Below, piece after piece: positions 42,881-51,442 of a stretch of 64,000 nt of DNA. Made by a program: the position numbers and the translations under genes. Numbering within the stretch: position 1 is the first letter of the stretch; every line of letters begins with the position of its first letter. The notes under the pieces are model-generated. The model searched no databases. It worked only from the letters and a program-made list of their open reading frames with translations, and was not told the DNA's origin. Origin of the DNA: Chromatiaceae bacterium. Its GTDB lineage: Bacteria > Pseudomonadota > Gammaproteobacteria > Chromatiales > Chromatiaceae. Location of the stretch: NCBI GenBank assembly GCA_016714645.1, contig JADKCI010000005.1, forward strand, positions 496,001 through 560,000, read 5' to 3'.

Positions 42881-44125
42881 TCAGATTGTCGCGATCGCCT
42901 CCTGGATGGCTCGCACCGCCTGGATCCTGGCCTCGCGCACCCGCTCCGGGATCCGCCCCGGCTCCCCGGTCCCGCGGGCGATGGCCCCGATATCGATCCC
43001 CCGGACCGCCGCCAGATAGGCGCGCCAATGATCGGCCTGGACATAATGGCGCTCCTGGTAGGTCTCGCGCCCACGGTAATCCGCCTCGCAGACCCGCAAC
43101 AGCCGTTCAAACCGCTCGGGTCGCCGGAAGGCGTCGGCGCTCTCCAGGACCTCGACGAGGGTCGTGGGCCGCAATTCGGCAACCTTGTGGATGAGGCCGT
43201 GATAGCGGGCGGCGATCACCGCCAGTTCCCGGTAGCGGAGCGGGACCCGGTAACGCTCGCAGAGGTCATGGATCAGGGTAACCCCCCGTTCCTCGTGGCC
43301 CTTGTGGCTCGGCAGGATGTCCCCTGGGGTGATGCCCTTGCCGAGATCATGGGTCAGGGCCGCGAAACGCACCTCCGTCTCCCCCGAGACCCGGGCGGAC
43401 ATATCCAGCACCATCATGACGTGGACGCCCGCATCGATCTCCGGATGCCACTGAATCGGCTGGGGCACGCCCCAGAGCCGGTCCAACTCCGGGAAGAGGC
43501 GCGCCAGGGCACCGCACTGGCGCAGAACCTCGAAGAAGCGCGAGGGCCTGGTCTCCGCCAGGGCCTTGTGCAGTTCCTGCCAGACCCGTTCCGGCACCAG
43601 GGCGTCCACCTCCCCGGCCGCGACCATGGCACCCATCAGGTCCAGGGTCTCGTCGGCGATCTCGAAGCCCAGATCGGCGTAGCGGGCGGCAAAGCGCGCC
43701 ACGCGCAGGATGCGGACCGGGTCCTCGGTGAAGGCCTCGGATACATGCCTCAGCCGCCGGGCCTCCAGATCCGCCAAGCCACCGTGGAAGTCGATGATGC
43801 CGCCCGCCTCGTCCTCCGCCAGGGCATTGATGGTCAGATCACGGCGGCGCAGGTCCTCCTCCAGGGTCACATCCGGCTCGGCATGGACCACGAAGCCCCG
43901 ATAACCCGGCAGGGTCTTGCGCTCGGTGCGCGCCAGGGCGTATTCATCCTTGGTTTTGGGGTGCAGGAAGACGGGGAAATCCACCCCGACCTGGCGAAAT
44001 CCCAGGTCCAGAAGCTGTTGAGGGGTGGCCCCGACCACCACGAAATCACGTTCCGTCGTTGGCCGCCCCAGGAGCCGGTCGCGGACCGCGCCACCGACGA
44101 GATAGGTCTTGACGCCAGGAAGCAT
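42881..44125 (-). CDS. cca: CCA tRNA nucleotidyltransferase
   Basis: Adds or repairs the 3' CCA end of tRNAs. The 414 residues have the class II head motif VGGAVRDRLLGRPTTERDFVV (first 30 residues), RRRDLTINALAED near 95, and an HD-domain at about 225-310 (LTHDLGKG). The multifunctional gammaproteobacterial form has 2',3'-phosphodiesterase and phosphatase activity from that HD domain. DUF4126 gene lies 3 bp upstream on the same strand. Confidence 0.95.
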   Translation of the reverse strand: MLPGVKTYLVGGAVRDRLLGRPTTERDFVVVGATPQQLLDLGFRQVGVDFPVFLHPKTKDEYALARTERKTLPGYRGFVVHAEPDVTLEEDLRRRDLTINALAEDEAGGIIDFHGGLADLEARRLRHVSEAFTEDPVRILRVARFAARYADLGFEIADETLDLMGAMVAAGEVDALVPERVWQELHKALAETRPSRFFEVLRQCGALARLFPELDRLWGVPQPIQWHPEIDAGVHVMMVLDMSARVSGETEVRFAALTHDLGKGITPGDILPSHKGHEERGVTLIHDLCERYRVPLRYRELAVIAARYHGLIHKVAELRPTTLVEVLESADAFRRPERFERLLRVCEADYRGRETYQERHYVQADHWRAYLAAVRGIDIGAIARGTGEPGRIPERVREARIQAVRAIQEAIATI

Positions 44126-44128
44126 GCC

Positions 44129-44803
44129 TCAATCCTCCCCTTTCGGCCGTTCCAGCCGGGGTGGCCCACCGGGTGGCTGAGGTGGCCGAGGCTGAGGCGC
44201 CGCGGGCCTGGCCCCGAATAAACGCCCGAGGGCGCCAAAAACGCGCTTGATGCCGCGCCAGAGCTTGGGTAGCAGCCAGATCAACAGCAGGATAAAGAGG
44301 ACCAGCAGGACCAGGAAAACCAGTGGGTGATTAACGGCCACCAACAAACCGCCCACCACGGCGAAATCCTCCGCGAAGGAGGCCGCCCAATTGGAAAAGG
44401 GCTCGGGCGAGGTATTGATCATGACGCGGGCACCGGCCTTGGCGGCATGGGTGGCCGCCGCCAGCCCTCCCCCGGCCAGGGCCGCCGCGAGCTCGGCGCC
44501 GGGACCGATATCACCCACCGCCCCCGCCGCCAGGAGGGCCCCGGCGGGGATGCGGATAAAGGTGTGAATGCCGTCCCAGACGGTATCCACGCCCGGGGTC
44601 TTGTCGGCGAAGAACTCCATCAGATACATGAAACCCGCGGTGAACATCACCAGGGGATCGCTCAGAACCTCCAGGCCCGCGGGCAGATCCATGCGCCCGG
44701 TCAGGCCTAGATAGCCCAATACCAGGATAGCGGCGTAGAGATTGATGCCGCTGGCCCAACCCACACCCAGGGTCAGCGCCAGGCTTTGGGTGATATCTTC
44801 CAT
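44129..44803 (-). CDS. DUF4126 membrane protein
   Basis: A 224-residue integral membrane protein of the DUF4126 family: SLALTLGVGWASGINLYAAI, YLMEFFADKTPGVDTVWDGI and AATHAAKAGARVMINTSPEPFSN are family blocks, with about five TM helices. A Pro/Arg-rich C-terminal tail is variable. Function unknown. It is 3 bp upstream of cca and so probably its operon partner. Confidence 0.85.
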   Translation of the reverse strand: MEDITQSLALTLGVGWASGINLYAAILVLGYLGLTGRMDLPAGLEVLSDPLVMFTAGFMYLMEFFADKTPGVDTVWDGIHTFIRIPAGALLAAGAVGDIGPGAELAAALAGGGLAAATHAAKAGARVMINTSPEPFSNWAASFAEDFAVVGGLLVAVNHPLVFLVLLVLFILLLIWLLPKLWRGIKRVFGALGRLFGARPAAPQPRPPQPPGGPPRLERPKGED

Positions 44804-44943
44804 CTTCGAATCGACCCCCGTTATCTCGTGGATACCTGGACCATTATAGCCTGTCCTGGCGCTAGCCCCTGGCTGGGGGATTGAGGGGGGGCTAGAATGG
44901 CACCCCTCTTCCCCAACGCGACCAATCCGGTCGGCAGGTCGTC

Positions 44944-45423
44944 ATGCGATTTCTGGTTTCGCTCCTATTGGTTTTCATCCTTGTCTTCATCTTTTGGCCC
45001 TACTATCACCTTTATCGCATCGATGATGCCCTCGGTCGGGCCGAACCCGCCGCCCTGGCCCCCCTCACCGATCTCGAGGCCATTCGGGACAATACCAGGC
45101 AGCGCCTCGAATGGGCGTTGGGGCTGAAGAATCTCACGACCGCCAACAATCCCATGGGCTGGTTCCAGCAGGGCCTGCAGCGGGCGGGCGAGGTCGCCCT
45201 GGAAGACACCATCAACCTCGAATGGGTCCAGAGCCAACTGCGCGATGCCGCCACCACCGCGACGGAAAAACGCCCGGCCTACTTCCTCGCCGCCGTCGAT
45301 TTCGCCATGTTCGAATCCTGGAACAACTTCCTCGTCCGGCTGGGCAAGCTTGGCTATAACGACGCTCACGTCCGCCTCCACCTGGAAGGCGTGACCTGGA
45401 AAATGACGGATATCGTCCGCTGA
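44944..45423 (+). CDS. DUF2939 family protein
   Basis: A 159-residue protein with an N-terminal TM anchor (FLVSLLLVFILVFIFWPYYH) and a periplasmic DUF2939-type domain (YRIDDALGRAEPAALAPLTD; the C-terminal FESWNNFLVRLGK). Function unknown. It is transcribed away from the cca operon and stands alone. Confidence 0.75.
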   Translation: MRFLVSLLLVFILVFIFWPYYHLYRIDDALGRAEPAALAPLTDLEAIRDNTRQRLEWALGLKNLTTANNPMGWFQQGLQRAGEVALEDTINLEWVQSQLRDAATTATEKRPAYFLAAVDFAMFESWNNFLVRLGKLGYNDAHVRLHLEGVTWKMTDIVR

Positions 45424-45480
45424 CCGGAGGCGGAACCTGGCCGGCCGGAGGCCCGACCCCCCGGCCGGTATGACGGCTGG

Positions 45481-46443
45481 CTAGTATTCCGCCATGGGCC
45501 CCAAACGGGGGCGGGAACTAGTGCCCGGTGAGGGGCCGCCCTGGACACCAAAGGGGCCTGAACCGGGCTCGGATGAGGTGTCCCCGGAACTGGGTGGTGG
45601 GACGCGCGGCTTGCCATGCGGAACCTGTCCACCGGGCCTGCCGGCTGGCGGCGTATAAGGCCCCAGGGGAGAACCTCCGGGTCCGCTCCTGGGGGGCTCA
45701 TTGCGCGGTTGCGGCATGGGCCGGGGCTGGGGCCGGGGACTCGGTTGATTGCCCACCGGCCGGGGAGGATAGGCCTGACCCGGTCTCTGACTGCGCGGGA
45801 GTTCGTTGGTACGCGGCCCATCACCGAAACCAGGGTCCTCTCCTAACCGCCAAGGCTGAGGCTGGGGGCGCGGAGTTGGCCGGGGAGCCTGGCCGGGTGG
45901 GGGTCGATCCCCCCCCGGGGGCCTGGAACCAGACCAGACGGTATTGTCACCCGGGGGTCGGTAACCCGGCCTGACGTTATCCCCACCTGGCCGGTGATAG
46001 CCTGGCGGGGTCCGTCCGCCCGAAAGGGGTGGCCTATCAACGGGACGCTGATCATCATCCCATCTCGGCCGGTGTCCGTACCGGGGTGGCGGGTTGGGTG
46101 GATAATGCCGGTAACGCTCGGCGGGGTAATAGCGCCGGTGATTGTTGTAGTAGTACCAGGGCCGCGGACCCGGGTTGTCGAGGACGACATAGGTGCCCAG
46201 GCCGCTGTAGAGATAGGAGGGCAAGACCGTCGTCTCGACCCAGGTTCCACCGGAATTGTAGTGATAATAGCCCCGCTGGTTGTCGTAGTAGACGCCCACG
46301 GAGGGATAAAACCAGAAATCGTTTTCGAGGGGCCCGGGTCCTGGATAGTAGGAACTGGCCCCCACCACGCACCCACCCAGGCCAAGGGCCAGGGCTAACA
46401 GGGAAGCGGTCACGACATTGCGATAGATCCGCCTTGGTTTCAT
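45481..46443 (-). CDS. Pro/Gly/Tyr-rich lipoprotein, unknown function
   Basis: A 320-residue low-complexity lipoprotein: signal peptide with lipobox LGGC (about residue 24), a Tyr-rich segment (FWFYPSVGVYYDNQRGYYHY), then a long Pro/Gly/Arg stretch without helices. The ATG at 46443 is chosen because it sits at the signal peptide; the frame is open further upstream. It may be a surface or stalk-like envelope protein; no function can be assigned. Confidence 0.7.
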   Translation of the reverse strand: MKPRRIYRNVVTASLLALALGLGGCVVGASSYYPGPGPLENDFWFYPSVGVYYDNQRGYYHYNSGGTWVETTVLPSYLYSGLGTYVVLDNPGPRPWYYYNNHRRYYPAERYRHYPPNPPPRYGHRPRWDDDQRPVDRPPLSGGRTPPGYHRPGGDNVRPGYRPPGDNTVWSGSRPPGGDRPPPGQAPRPTPRPQPQPWRLGEDPGFGDGPRTNELPRSQRPGQAYPPRPVGNQPSPRPQPRPMPQPRNEPPRSGPGGSPLGPYTPPAGRPGGQVPHGKPRVPPPSSGDTSSEPGSGPFGVQGGPSPGTSSRPRLGPMAEY

Positions 46444-46532
46444 TGAGTTACTCTTATTCTTGGGGTAATGGGGAAACGGAGATTTCGTAACTGATATTTG
46501 TGTCTTCCTGGTGGCTATCAAGAGACGCCGCA

Positions 46533-47900
46533 TCAATCCATACTAGGATCACAATTCTCGGACGCTCCAGCCAGCAGGGCCTGGGCACGAAACAGACCAA
46601 TCAGGGTCTTAGCATCGGAAATAGTACCATCGCGGCACCATTCCAGGGCCTGGTTTAAGGGCAGCCAGTGCACCTCGATAACCTCCTCCTGTTCGTGGCC
46701 AAGCGCGACGGGGGTCAGGTGCCGGGCCAGGTAGAGATACACAACCTCAGTGAAGATGCCGGGGGAGCTGTGCATGAAGCCGAGTTCCCGCCACTCGGCC
46801 GCCTCCCGACCCGCTTCTTCCTCCAGTTCGCGCCGGGCGGTTTGGGTGGGCGGTTCCCTGTCGTCGATCTTGCCGGCGGGCAGTTCCCAGAGCCAGCCGC
46901 CCGTGGCGTAGCGATATTGCCGCAAGAGACAGACCTGGTCCGCCTGATCGAGGGCCACGACGGCGGCCCCTCCCGGGTGATGGACGATTTCCAGCTCGGC
47001 CTCATGGCCGTTGGGTAACCGCACGCACTCCTGAGTCAGACTGATGATGCGCCCGCGAAAGAGGATCGGGGGGGTAGCGGGCATGGTGGCGGTTCTTGAG
47101 TCGGGATGGAGGAGGATTTCCCGCGTCTCGCGGTGCCCGGGGGACCAGGCCAGGGGCTCAGGCCCGGGGTGGGACAGCGCCAGTCGCTCTCCTCGCCTGG
47201 CGACGCGGTAACCCTGACTTTCCAGCATCTGGCCATCGGCCTCGGAGCCATAGTGGTAGAGGACCAGACGCCCGCGCTGCTCGGGCTTGTATTCGCGGGC
47301 CAGATCCTGGTATCCGGTATGAGAAGGATTGGAACGGGTGCCACAGTCATGGAAAATAGCCTCGCCCCGGCTGGCATAGCGATTGAGTATCTCGGGAATG
47401 GGCCGGGTATCGCCGGTGAAGAGAAAGCGCCCCTTCAGGGCCAGGCCGAAGGCGGCGAGATAGTCATGATGCCGGACCGGAAAGACGCTGAAGCGCAGAT
47501 CCCGATGCCAGAAGCGCTCCGAGACCGGGATCAGGTGGAAGACATCCCAAAAGTTGCACCCCCCCTCGGCGAGGAGATTGGGATAATCCGCCAGCCGCCG
47601 CTGGAGCACGGCCACCAGTTCGACCGGGACCATGAGGCGTGGGGGTTCTACCGGACTGGCGGCCGTCGCCAGCCGGTAAAAGAGGGCCTCCAGGCCACCG
47701 ATATGATCAAAGTGAGCATGGGTAATGAAGATGGCGGTGGGCAGACCACCGTAGGTCTCCACATAGGCCGGTAGGCTGTCCGGACCACAGTCGATCAGCA
47801 GCCAGGGCTCGGCACCAAGTTCCAGGACGGCCGCGGAGGAACCCAGGCCGGGTGCGTGGGCGTTACCGACACCCAGAAAGCGTAGAAAGAATTCGGACAT
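46533..47900 (-). CDS. metallo-beta-lactamase fold / Nudix hydrolase fusion
   Basis: A 455-residue two-domain protein. Residues 1-260 are a metallo-beta-lactamase fold of the RNase Z/phosphodiesterase-like kind: THAHFDH binds the metals, with further ligands in VRHHDY, FTGDTRP and the late HYG. Residues 285-440 are a Nudix hydrolase of the ADP-ribose pyrophosphatase type (ELPAGKIDD and the box RRELEEEAG), with a KLE-like cap. The two activities could act on related nucleotide derivatives in sequence; this is inference. The gene is divergent from phoB. Confidence 0.88.
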   Translation of the reverse strand: MSEFFLRFLGVGNAHAPGLGSSAAVLELGAEPWLLIDCGPDSLPAYVETYGGLPTAIFITHAHFDHIGGLEALFYRLATAASPVEPPRLMVPVELVAVLQRRLADYPNLLAEGGCNFWDVFHLIPVSERFWHRDLRFSVFPVRHHDYLAAFGLALKGRFLFTGDTRPIPEILNRYASRGEAIFHDCGTRSNPSHTGYQDLAREYKPEQRGRLVLYHYGSEADGQMLESQGYRVARRGERLALSHPGPEPLAWSPGHRETREILLHPDSRTATMPATPPILFRGRIISLTQECVRLPNGHEAELEIVHHPGGAAVVALDQADQVCLLRQYRYATGGWLWELPAGKIDDREPPTQTARRELEEEAGREAAEWRELGFMHSSPGIFTEVVYLYLARHLTPVALGHEQEEVIEVHWLPLNQALEWCRDGTISDAKTLIGLFRAQALLAGASENCDPSMD

Positions 47901-48032
47901 GGGCCTGCGCTACGGGGGGAAGTCGTTGGTAAATCGCGGTTTGGGGATTATCTTACCCCAGAGACCCTATCCGGCGCTGGCCTTAACACAGCCTTTCCGT
48001 TGGGGTCTTTCCCCGGACATCAAGGCCCCTGG

Positions 48033-48066
48033 CAGTCATCAAATTGTCATGGGACCCCAATAAGAT
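48033..48066 (+). promoter_or_regulatory. Pho box and -10 element upstream of phoB
   Basis: CAGTCATCAAATTGTCAT (48033-48050) matches the PhoB box consensus at 15 of 18 positions, with the direct TGTCA-type repeats 11 bp apart. A -10-like TAAGAT (48061-48066) follows after 10 bp, the spacing used at E. coli Pho promoters, where the box replaces the -35. This predicts autoregulation by phosphate limitation. Confidence 0.65.
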
Positions 48067-48143
48067 ACCTTATGGCCAAATCGCATCCCAACAAAGTTAA
48101 AACCCCTCACCCGCCATCCAAGCCTGCCGGGACCCACAAAATT

Positions 48144-48830
48144 ATGGCGACCATCCTCCTCGTCGATGACGAGCCCGATATCCGTGAAGTCATGCGGTTT
48201 GCCCTAGAGGGATCGGGTTTCCGGGTTCTGGAGGCCGGTCATGCCGATGAGGCCCGCAAGCTGATGCAGGCCGAGGACCCGGACCTCCTTCTCCTGGATT
48301 GGATGCTGCCCGGCCGCTCCGGCCTGGAACTGGCCCTGCAACTCAAACAGAACCCTAAGACGCGCGCCACCCCCATCATCATGGTGAGTGCCCGGGGCGA
48401 GGAGGAGGACAGAATACGGGGTCTGGAAACGGGGGCGGACGACTACATCGCCAAGCCTTTCTCGCCGCGCGAGATGGTAGCGCGGGTCAATGCCGTGCTC
48501 CGCCGCTCCAGGCCCGAAACACCCTCGGACCAGATCGAGATCGGCGGCCTGCGGATCGACAGCATCAGCCATCGCGTCACCGCCAATGGCCAACGTCTTG
48601 AAATCGCCCCCACGGAGTTTCGCCTGCTGCACTACCTCATGAGCCATGCCGAGCGCGCCTTCACGCGCTCCCAACTCCTGGATCAGGTGTGGGGCGAACA
48701 GATTTATGTCGAGGAGCGCACGGTTGACGTCCATGTGCGTCGTCTGCGCAAGTCCCTGGAAGATACTGGCCACGACAGTCTGCTACAGACGGTGCGGGGT
48801 ATCGGTTATCGCTTTTCCGACAAGCCCTGA
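48144..48830 (+). CDS. phoB: PhoB-type response regulator
   Basis: A 228-residue OmpR/PhoB regulator. Receiver: acidic pocket VDDEPD, phospho-aspartate in LLLDWMLPG, lysine in YIAKPFS. Effector: winged helix with PTEFRLLHYLMSH and RTVDVHVRRLRKSLE, close to PhoB. The ATG at 48144 is chosen because it opens the receiver domain; an ATG at 48072 lies near the expected transcription start. The gene normally next to it, phoR, is absent here, and a hairpin follows the stop. Confidence 0.9.
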   Translation: MATILLVDDEPDIREVMRFALEGSGFRVLEAGHADEARKLMQAEDPDLLLLDWMLPGRSGLELALQLKQNPKTRATPIIMVSARGEEEDRIRGLETGADDYIAKPFSPREMVARVNAVLRRSRPETPSDQIEIGGLRIDSISHRVTANGQRLEIAPTEFRLLHYLMSHAERAFTRSQLLDQVWGEQIYVEERTVDVHVRRLRKSLEDTGHDSLLQTVRGIGYRFSDKP

Positions 48831-48860
48831 CAGGCACCCCGGGAGCGGACTCCATGGCAA

Positions 48861-48897
48861 CGTCAGGGATCGATTCTATCCCTGACGCCTTCGTTTT
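48861..48897 (+). terminator. terminator hairpin after phoB
   Basis: CGTCAGGGAT (48861-48870) and ATCCCTGACG (48878-48887) form a perfect 10-bp stem with a 7-nt loop, followed by CCTTCGTTTT. The T-run is short, but the stem and position suit a rho-independent terminator for phoB. Confidence 0.7.
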
Positions 48898-48963
48898 CGA
48901 TCCTGGTTACGCGACACCTTAATCACTTCCCCGCATCCCTCGGGAAGGGGGTAAAAATGGGGA

Positions 48964-49275
48964 CTAGCCGCCAGTGGCCAGTTCGTGCTGATAGGCATCG
49001 TTGACACGGTCCCGCAACTCCTTGCCCGGCTTGAAATGGGGGACATGCTTGCCCGCTAGGGCCACGGCATCGCCGGTCTTGGGGTTGCGGCCTACGCGCG
49101 GCGGGCGAAAATGCAGGGAAAAGCTGCCGAAACCGCGTACCTCGATACGTTCGCCCGCAGCCAGGGCATTGCTCATGCGCTCGACGAGGTGGCGGACGGC
49201 CAGTTCCACATCCTTATAGGGGAGTTGATGATCCGGCTTGGCGGCCAGGATTTCGATCAGGTCGGATTTGGTCAT
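48964..49275 (-). CDS. ihfB: integration host factor beta subunit
   Basis: A 103-residue DNA-bending protein of the HU/IHF family. MTKSDLIEILA at the start, VRGFGSFSLHFRPPRVGRNPKTG in the beta-arm with the tip proline, and the C-terminal FKPGKELRDRVN are characteristic of IhfB. The ATG at 49275 is chosen over one 14 codons upstream because homology begins there. It follows rpsA in the conserved aroA-cmk-rpsA-ihfB order. Confidence 0.95.
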   Translation of the reverse strand: MTKSDLIEILAAKPDHQLPYKDVELAVRHLVERMSNALAAGERIEVRGFGSFSLHFRPPRVGRNPKTGDAVALAGKHVPHFKPGKELRDRVNDAYQHELATGG

Positions 49276-49351
49276 GATGCTGGTTTCCCCTCTGGGTTGG
49301 CCCGCGATGCTGGGCAAATCGCCGCTGAAATAGACAGGATTTCACCGATAC

Positions 49352-49375
49352 GGCGGCGCCTCGGGAGGCGCCGCC
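49352..49375 (-). terminator. GC-rich hairpin between rpsA and ihfB
   Basis: GGCGGCGCC (49352-49360) and GGCGCCGCC (49367-49375) pair perfectly over 9 bp with a 6-nt loop. A second palindrome (49396-49412) spans the rpsA stop codon. No T-run follows on the minus strand, so attenuation of read-through or transcript protection is as likely as full termination. Confidence 0.4.
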
Positions 49376-49406
49376 ATTCGGACGGTCGGGTCAGAGGCTA
49401 GAACTT

Positions 49407-51086
49407 CTAGCCCCGACCCGCCTCTTCCATCTGCTGCTTGAGGATGTCACCCAGGGTAGCGGTACCCGCCTGGGCCTCGCGGGCATAGCCCTTCATGGCC
49501 GCCGACTCCTCGTCATGATCCTTGGCCTTGATGGACAGGGAAATGGTGCGGTTCTTACGATCGACGCCCAGGAACTTGGCCTCGATGGGCTCACCGGCCT
49601 TGAGCACGGCACGGGCATCCTCAATGCGGTCCCGGGAGATCTCGGAAGAACGCAGGTAACCCTCCACGCCATCACCCAGGGCAATAGTCGCCCCCTTGGC
49701 GTCCACATCCATGATGGTACCGTTGACGATACTGCCCTTCTCATGAGCGGCGACGAAGGCCGAGAAGGGGTCCTTGTCGAGTTGCTTCACGCCCAGCGAG
49801 ATGCGCTCGCGCTCCGGATCGACCGACAGCACCACCGTCTCCAGTTCGTCACCCTTCTGGTAGCGGCGCAGGGCCTGATCACCGCCCTCCTCCCAGGAGA
49901 TATCGGACAGGTGAACCAGGCCGTCGATGCCACCATCCAGGCCGATGAAAATGCCGAAGTCGGTGATGGACTTGATCTTGCCGCTGACATGATCACCCTT
50001 CTTGTGGTTGAGGGCGAACTCGTCCCAGGGATTCATGGCGCACTGCTTGATGCCCAGGGAGATACGGCGGCGCTCCTCGTCGATATCGAGGACCATGACC
50101 TCCACCTCGTCACCCAGGGCCACGATCTTGCTGGGATGGACATTCTTGTTGGTCCAGTCCATCTCGGAGACGTGGACCAGACCCTCGACGCCCTCCTCGA
50201 TCTCCACGAAGCAGCCGTAGTCTGCGATGTTGGTGACCTTGCCGAAGACGCGGGTGCTTTCCGGATAGCGACGGGAAATGTTGACCCAGGGGTCCTCGCC
50301 CATCTGCTTGAGGCCCAGGGAGACCCGCTGGCGCTCGCGGTCGAACTTGAGGACCTTGACGTCGATCTCGTCGCCAATTTCCACCACCTCGGAGGGGTGC
50401 TTGACGCGCCGCCAGGCCATGTCGGTGATGTGCAGCAGACCGTCGATGCCACCCAGATCCAGGAAGGCACCGTAATCGGTCAGATTCTTGACCACGCCCT
50501 TGACCTGCATGCCCTCTTCCAGCTTCTCCAGCAGGGCCTCGCGCTCGGCGCTGTACTCGTCCTCGACCACCGCGCGGCGGGAGACGACCACGTTATTACG
50601 CTTGCGGTCCAGCTTGATGACCTTGAACTCGAGTTCCTTGCCTTCCAGGTAGGAGGTGTCGCGCACCGGGCGCACGTCCACCAGGGAGCCCGGCAGGAAG
50701 GCGCGCACGCTGTCAAGCTCGACGGTGAAGCCGCCCTTGACCTTGCCGTTGATGATGCCCTTGACGGCCTCACCGGCCTCGAAGGCCTTGTCCAGGAATT
50801 CCCAGGCCGCGTGGCGCTTGGCCTTTTCGCGGGACAGGCGGGTGGCACCCGAGCCGTCCTCGACGGCCTCCAGTGCGACCCGTACCTCATCGCCCACAGC
50901 ACACTCCAGGTTGCCATTGACGTCGAGAAATTGGGATCTGGGAATAATGCCTTCGGACTTCAGGCCAGCATTGACCACCACCACTTCAGAGGTGATCGCG
51001 ACCACAGTGCCGGTAATGATGGTACCGGGCTGCAGTTGATTGACGGTGAGGCTCTGTTCAAAGAGTTCGGCAAAGCTTTCGCTCAT
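49407..51086 (-). CDS. rpsA: 30S ribosomal protein S1
   Basis: A 559-residue protein with six S1 OB-fold repeats (about every 85 residues from 20), the first two adapted for ribosome binding and the last four for mRNA. Examples are GAFLDLGGIDGLLHITDMAW, CFVEIEEGVEGLVHVSEMDW and FIGLDGGIDGLVHLSDISW. It is required for translation of structured mRNAs in Gram-negative bacteria. The 356-bp upstream gap, with strong palindromes, is unusually long and may hold its promoter and autoregulatory leader. Confidence 0.97.
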   Translation of the reverse strand: MSESFAELFEQSLTVNQLQPGTIITGTVVAITSEVVVVNAGLKSEGIIPRSQFLDVNGNLECAVGDEVRVALEAVEDGSGATRLSREKAKRHAAWEFLDKAFEAGEAVKGIINGKVKGGFTVELDSVRAFLPGSLVDVRPVRDTSYLEGKELEFKVIKLDRKRNNVVVSRRAVVEDEYSAEREALLEKLEEGMQVKGVVKNLTDYGAFLDLGGIDGLLHITDMAWRRVKHPSEVVEIGDEIDVKVLKFDRERQRVSLGLKQMGEDPWVNISRRYPESTRVFGKVTNIADYGCFVEIEEGVEGLVHVSEMDWTNKNVHPSKIVALGDEVEVMVLDIDEERRRISLGIKQCAMNPWDEFALNHKKGDHVSGKIKSITDFGIFIGLDGGIDGLVHLSDISWEEGGDQALRRYQKGDELETVVLSVDPERERISLGVKQLDKDPFSAFVAAHEKGSIVNGTIMDVDAKGATIALGDGVEGYLRSSEISRDRIEDARAVLKAGEPIEAKFLGVDRKNRTISLSIKAKDHDEESAAMKGYAREAQAGTATLGDILKQQMEEAGRG

Positions 51087-51442
51087 GGGTTAAAGGTTTC
51101 CTGACGCGGCGTGGGCTCGATCCCGAGAGACCGATGGTTTGGTTGAAAAAAGGCCGCCCGCCGGCGACCGCCTTGGGAAATCCACATCGCCGGCTGCGTC
51201 GCTGCGGCGGCATGACTCCCGAATGACCACTTGACCCGGACCAGCCGGGACGACAGACCGGGAAGGATGACCGAAAAGACTTTCGGAATCAAGCCGTTTT
51301 CCGGTCAAAATCATGATTTTGACCGGACTGGACAGGCAGGATGCCGCGCGGGTCGGAGTCCCGGCATCGCCTAAAACGCTGATAATCTTGATTCCCTGTC
51401 GATTCACCCATCGGACGGCCGACACCTGGCGGCCACCGGCAG
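51087..51442. other. rpsA upstream region
   Basis: No gene. It contains a small hairpin with arms CCGAAA/TTTCGG (51271-51286) and a perfect 26-bp palindrome at 51301-51326, 215 bp before the rpsA start. Both are on the stretch expected to carry the rpsA promoter or leader and the cmk 3' end. Confidence 0.6.
51301..51326. promoter_or_regulatory. perfect 26-bp palindrome between cmk and rpsA
   Basis: The two 13-nt halves (CCGGTCAAAATCA and TGATTTTGACCGG) are exact reverse complements with no spacer. It has no T-run on either strand, so it does not look like an ordinary terminator. It could be an operator or the stem of a structured rpsA leader. Confidence 0.5.

Noticed and set aside
49515..51104. 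A 529-codon plus-strand frame opposite rpsA
   Set aside because: It mirrors the S1 repeats in the reverse frame and has no recognisable domain.
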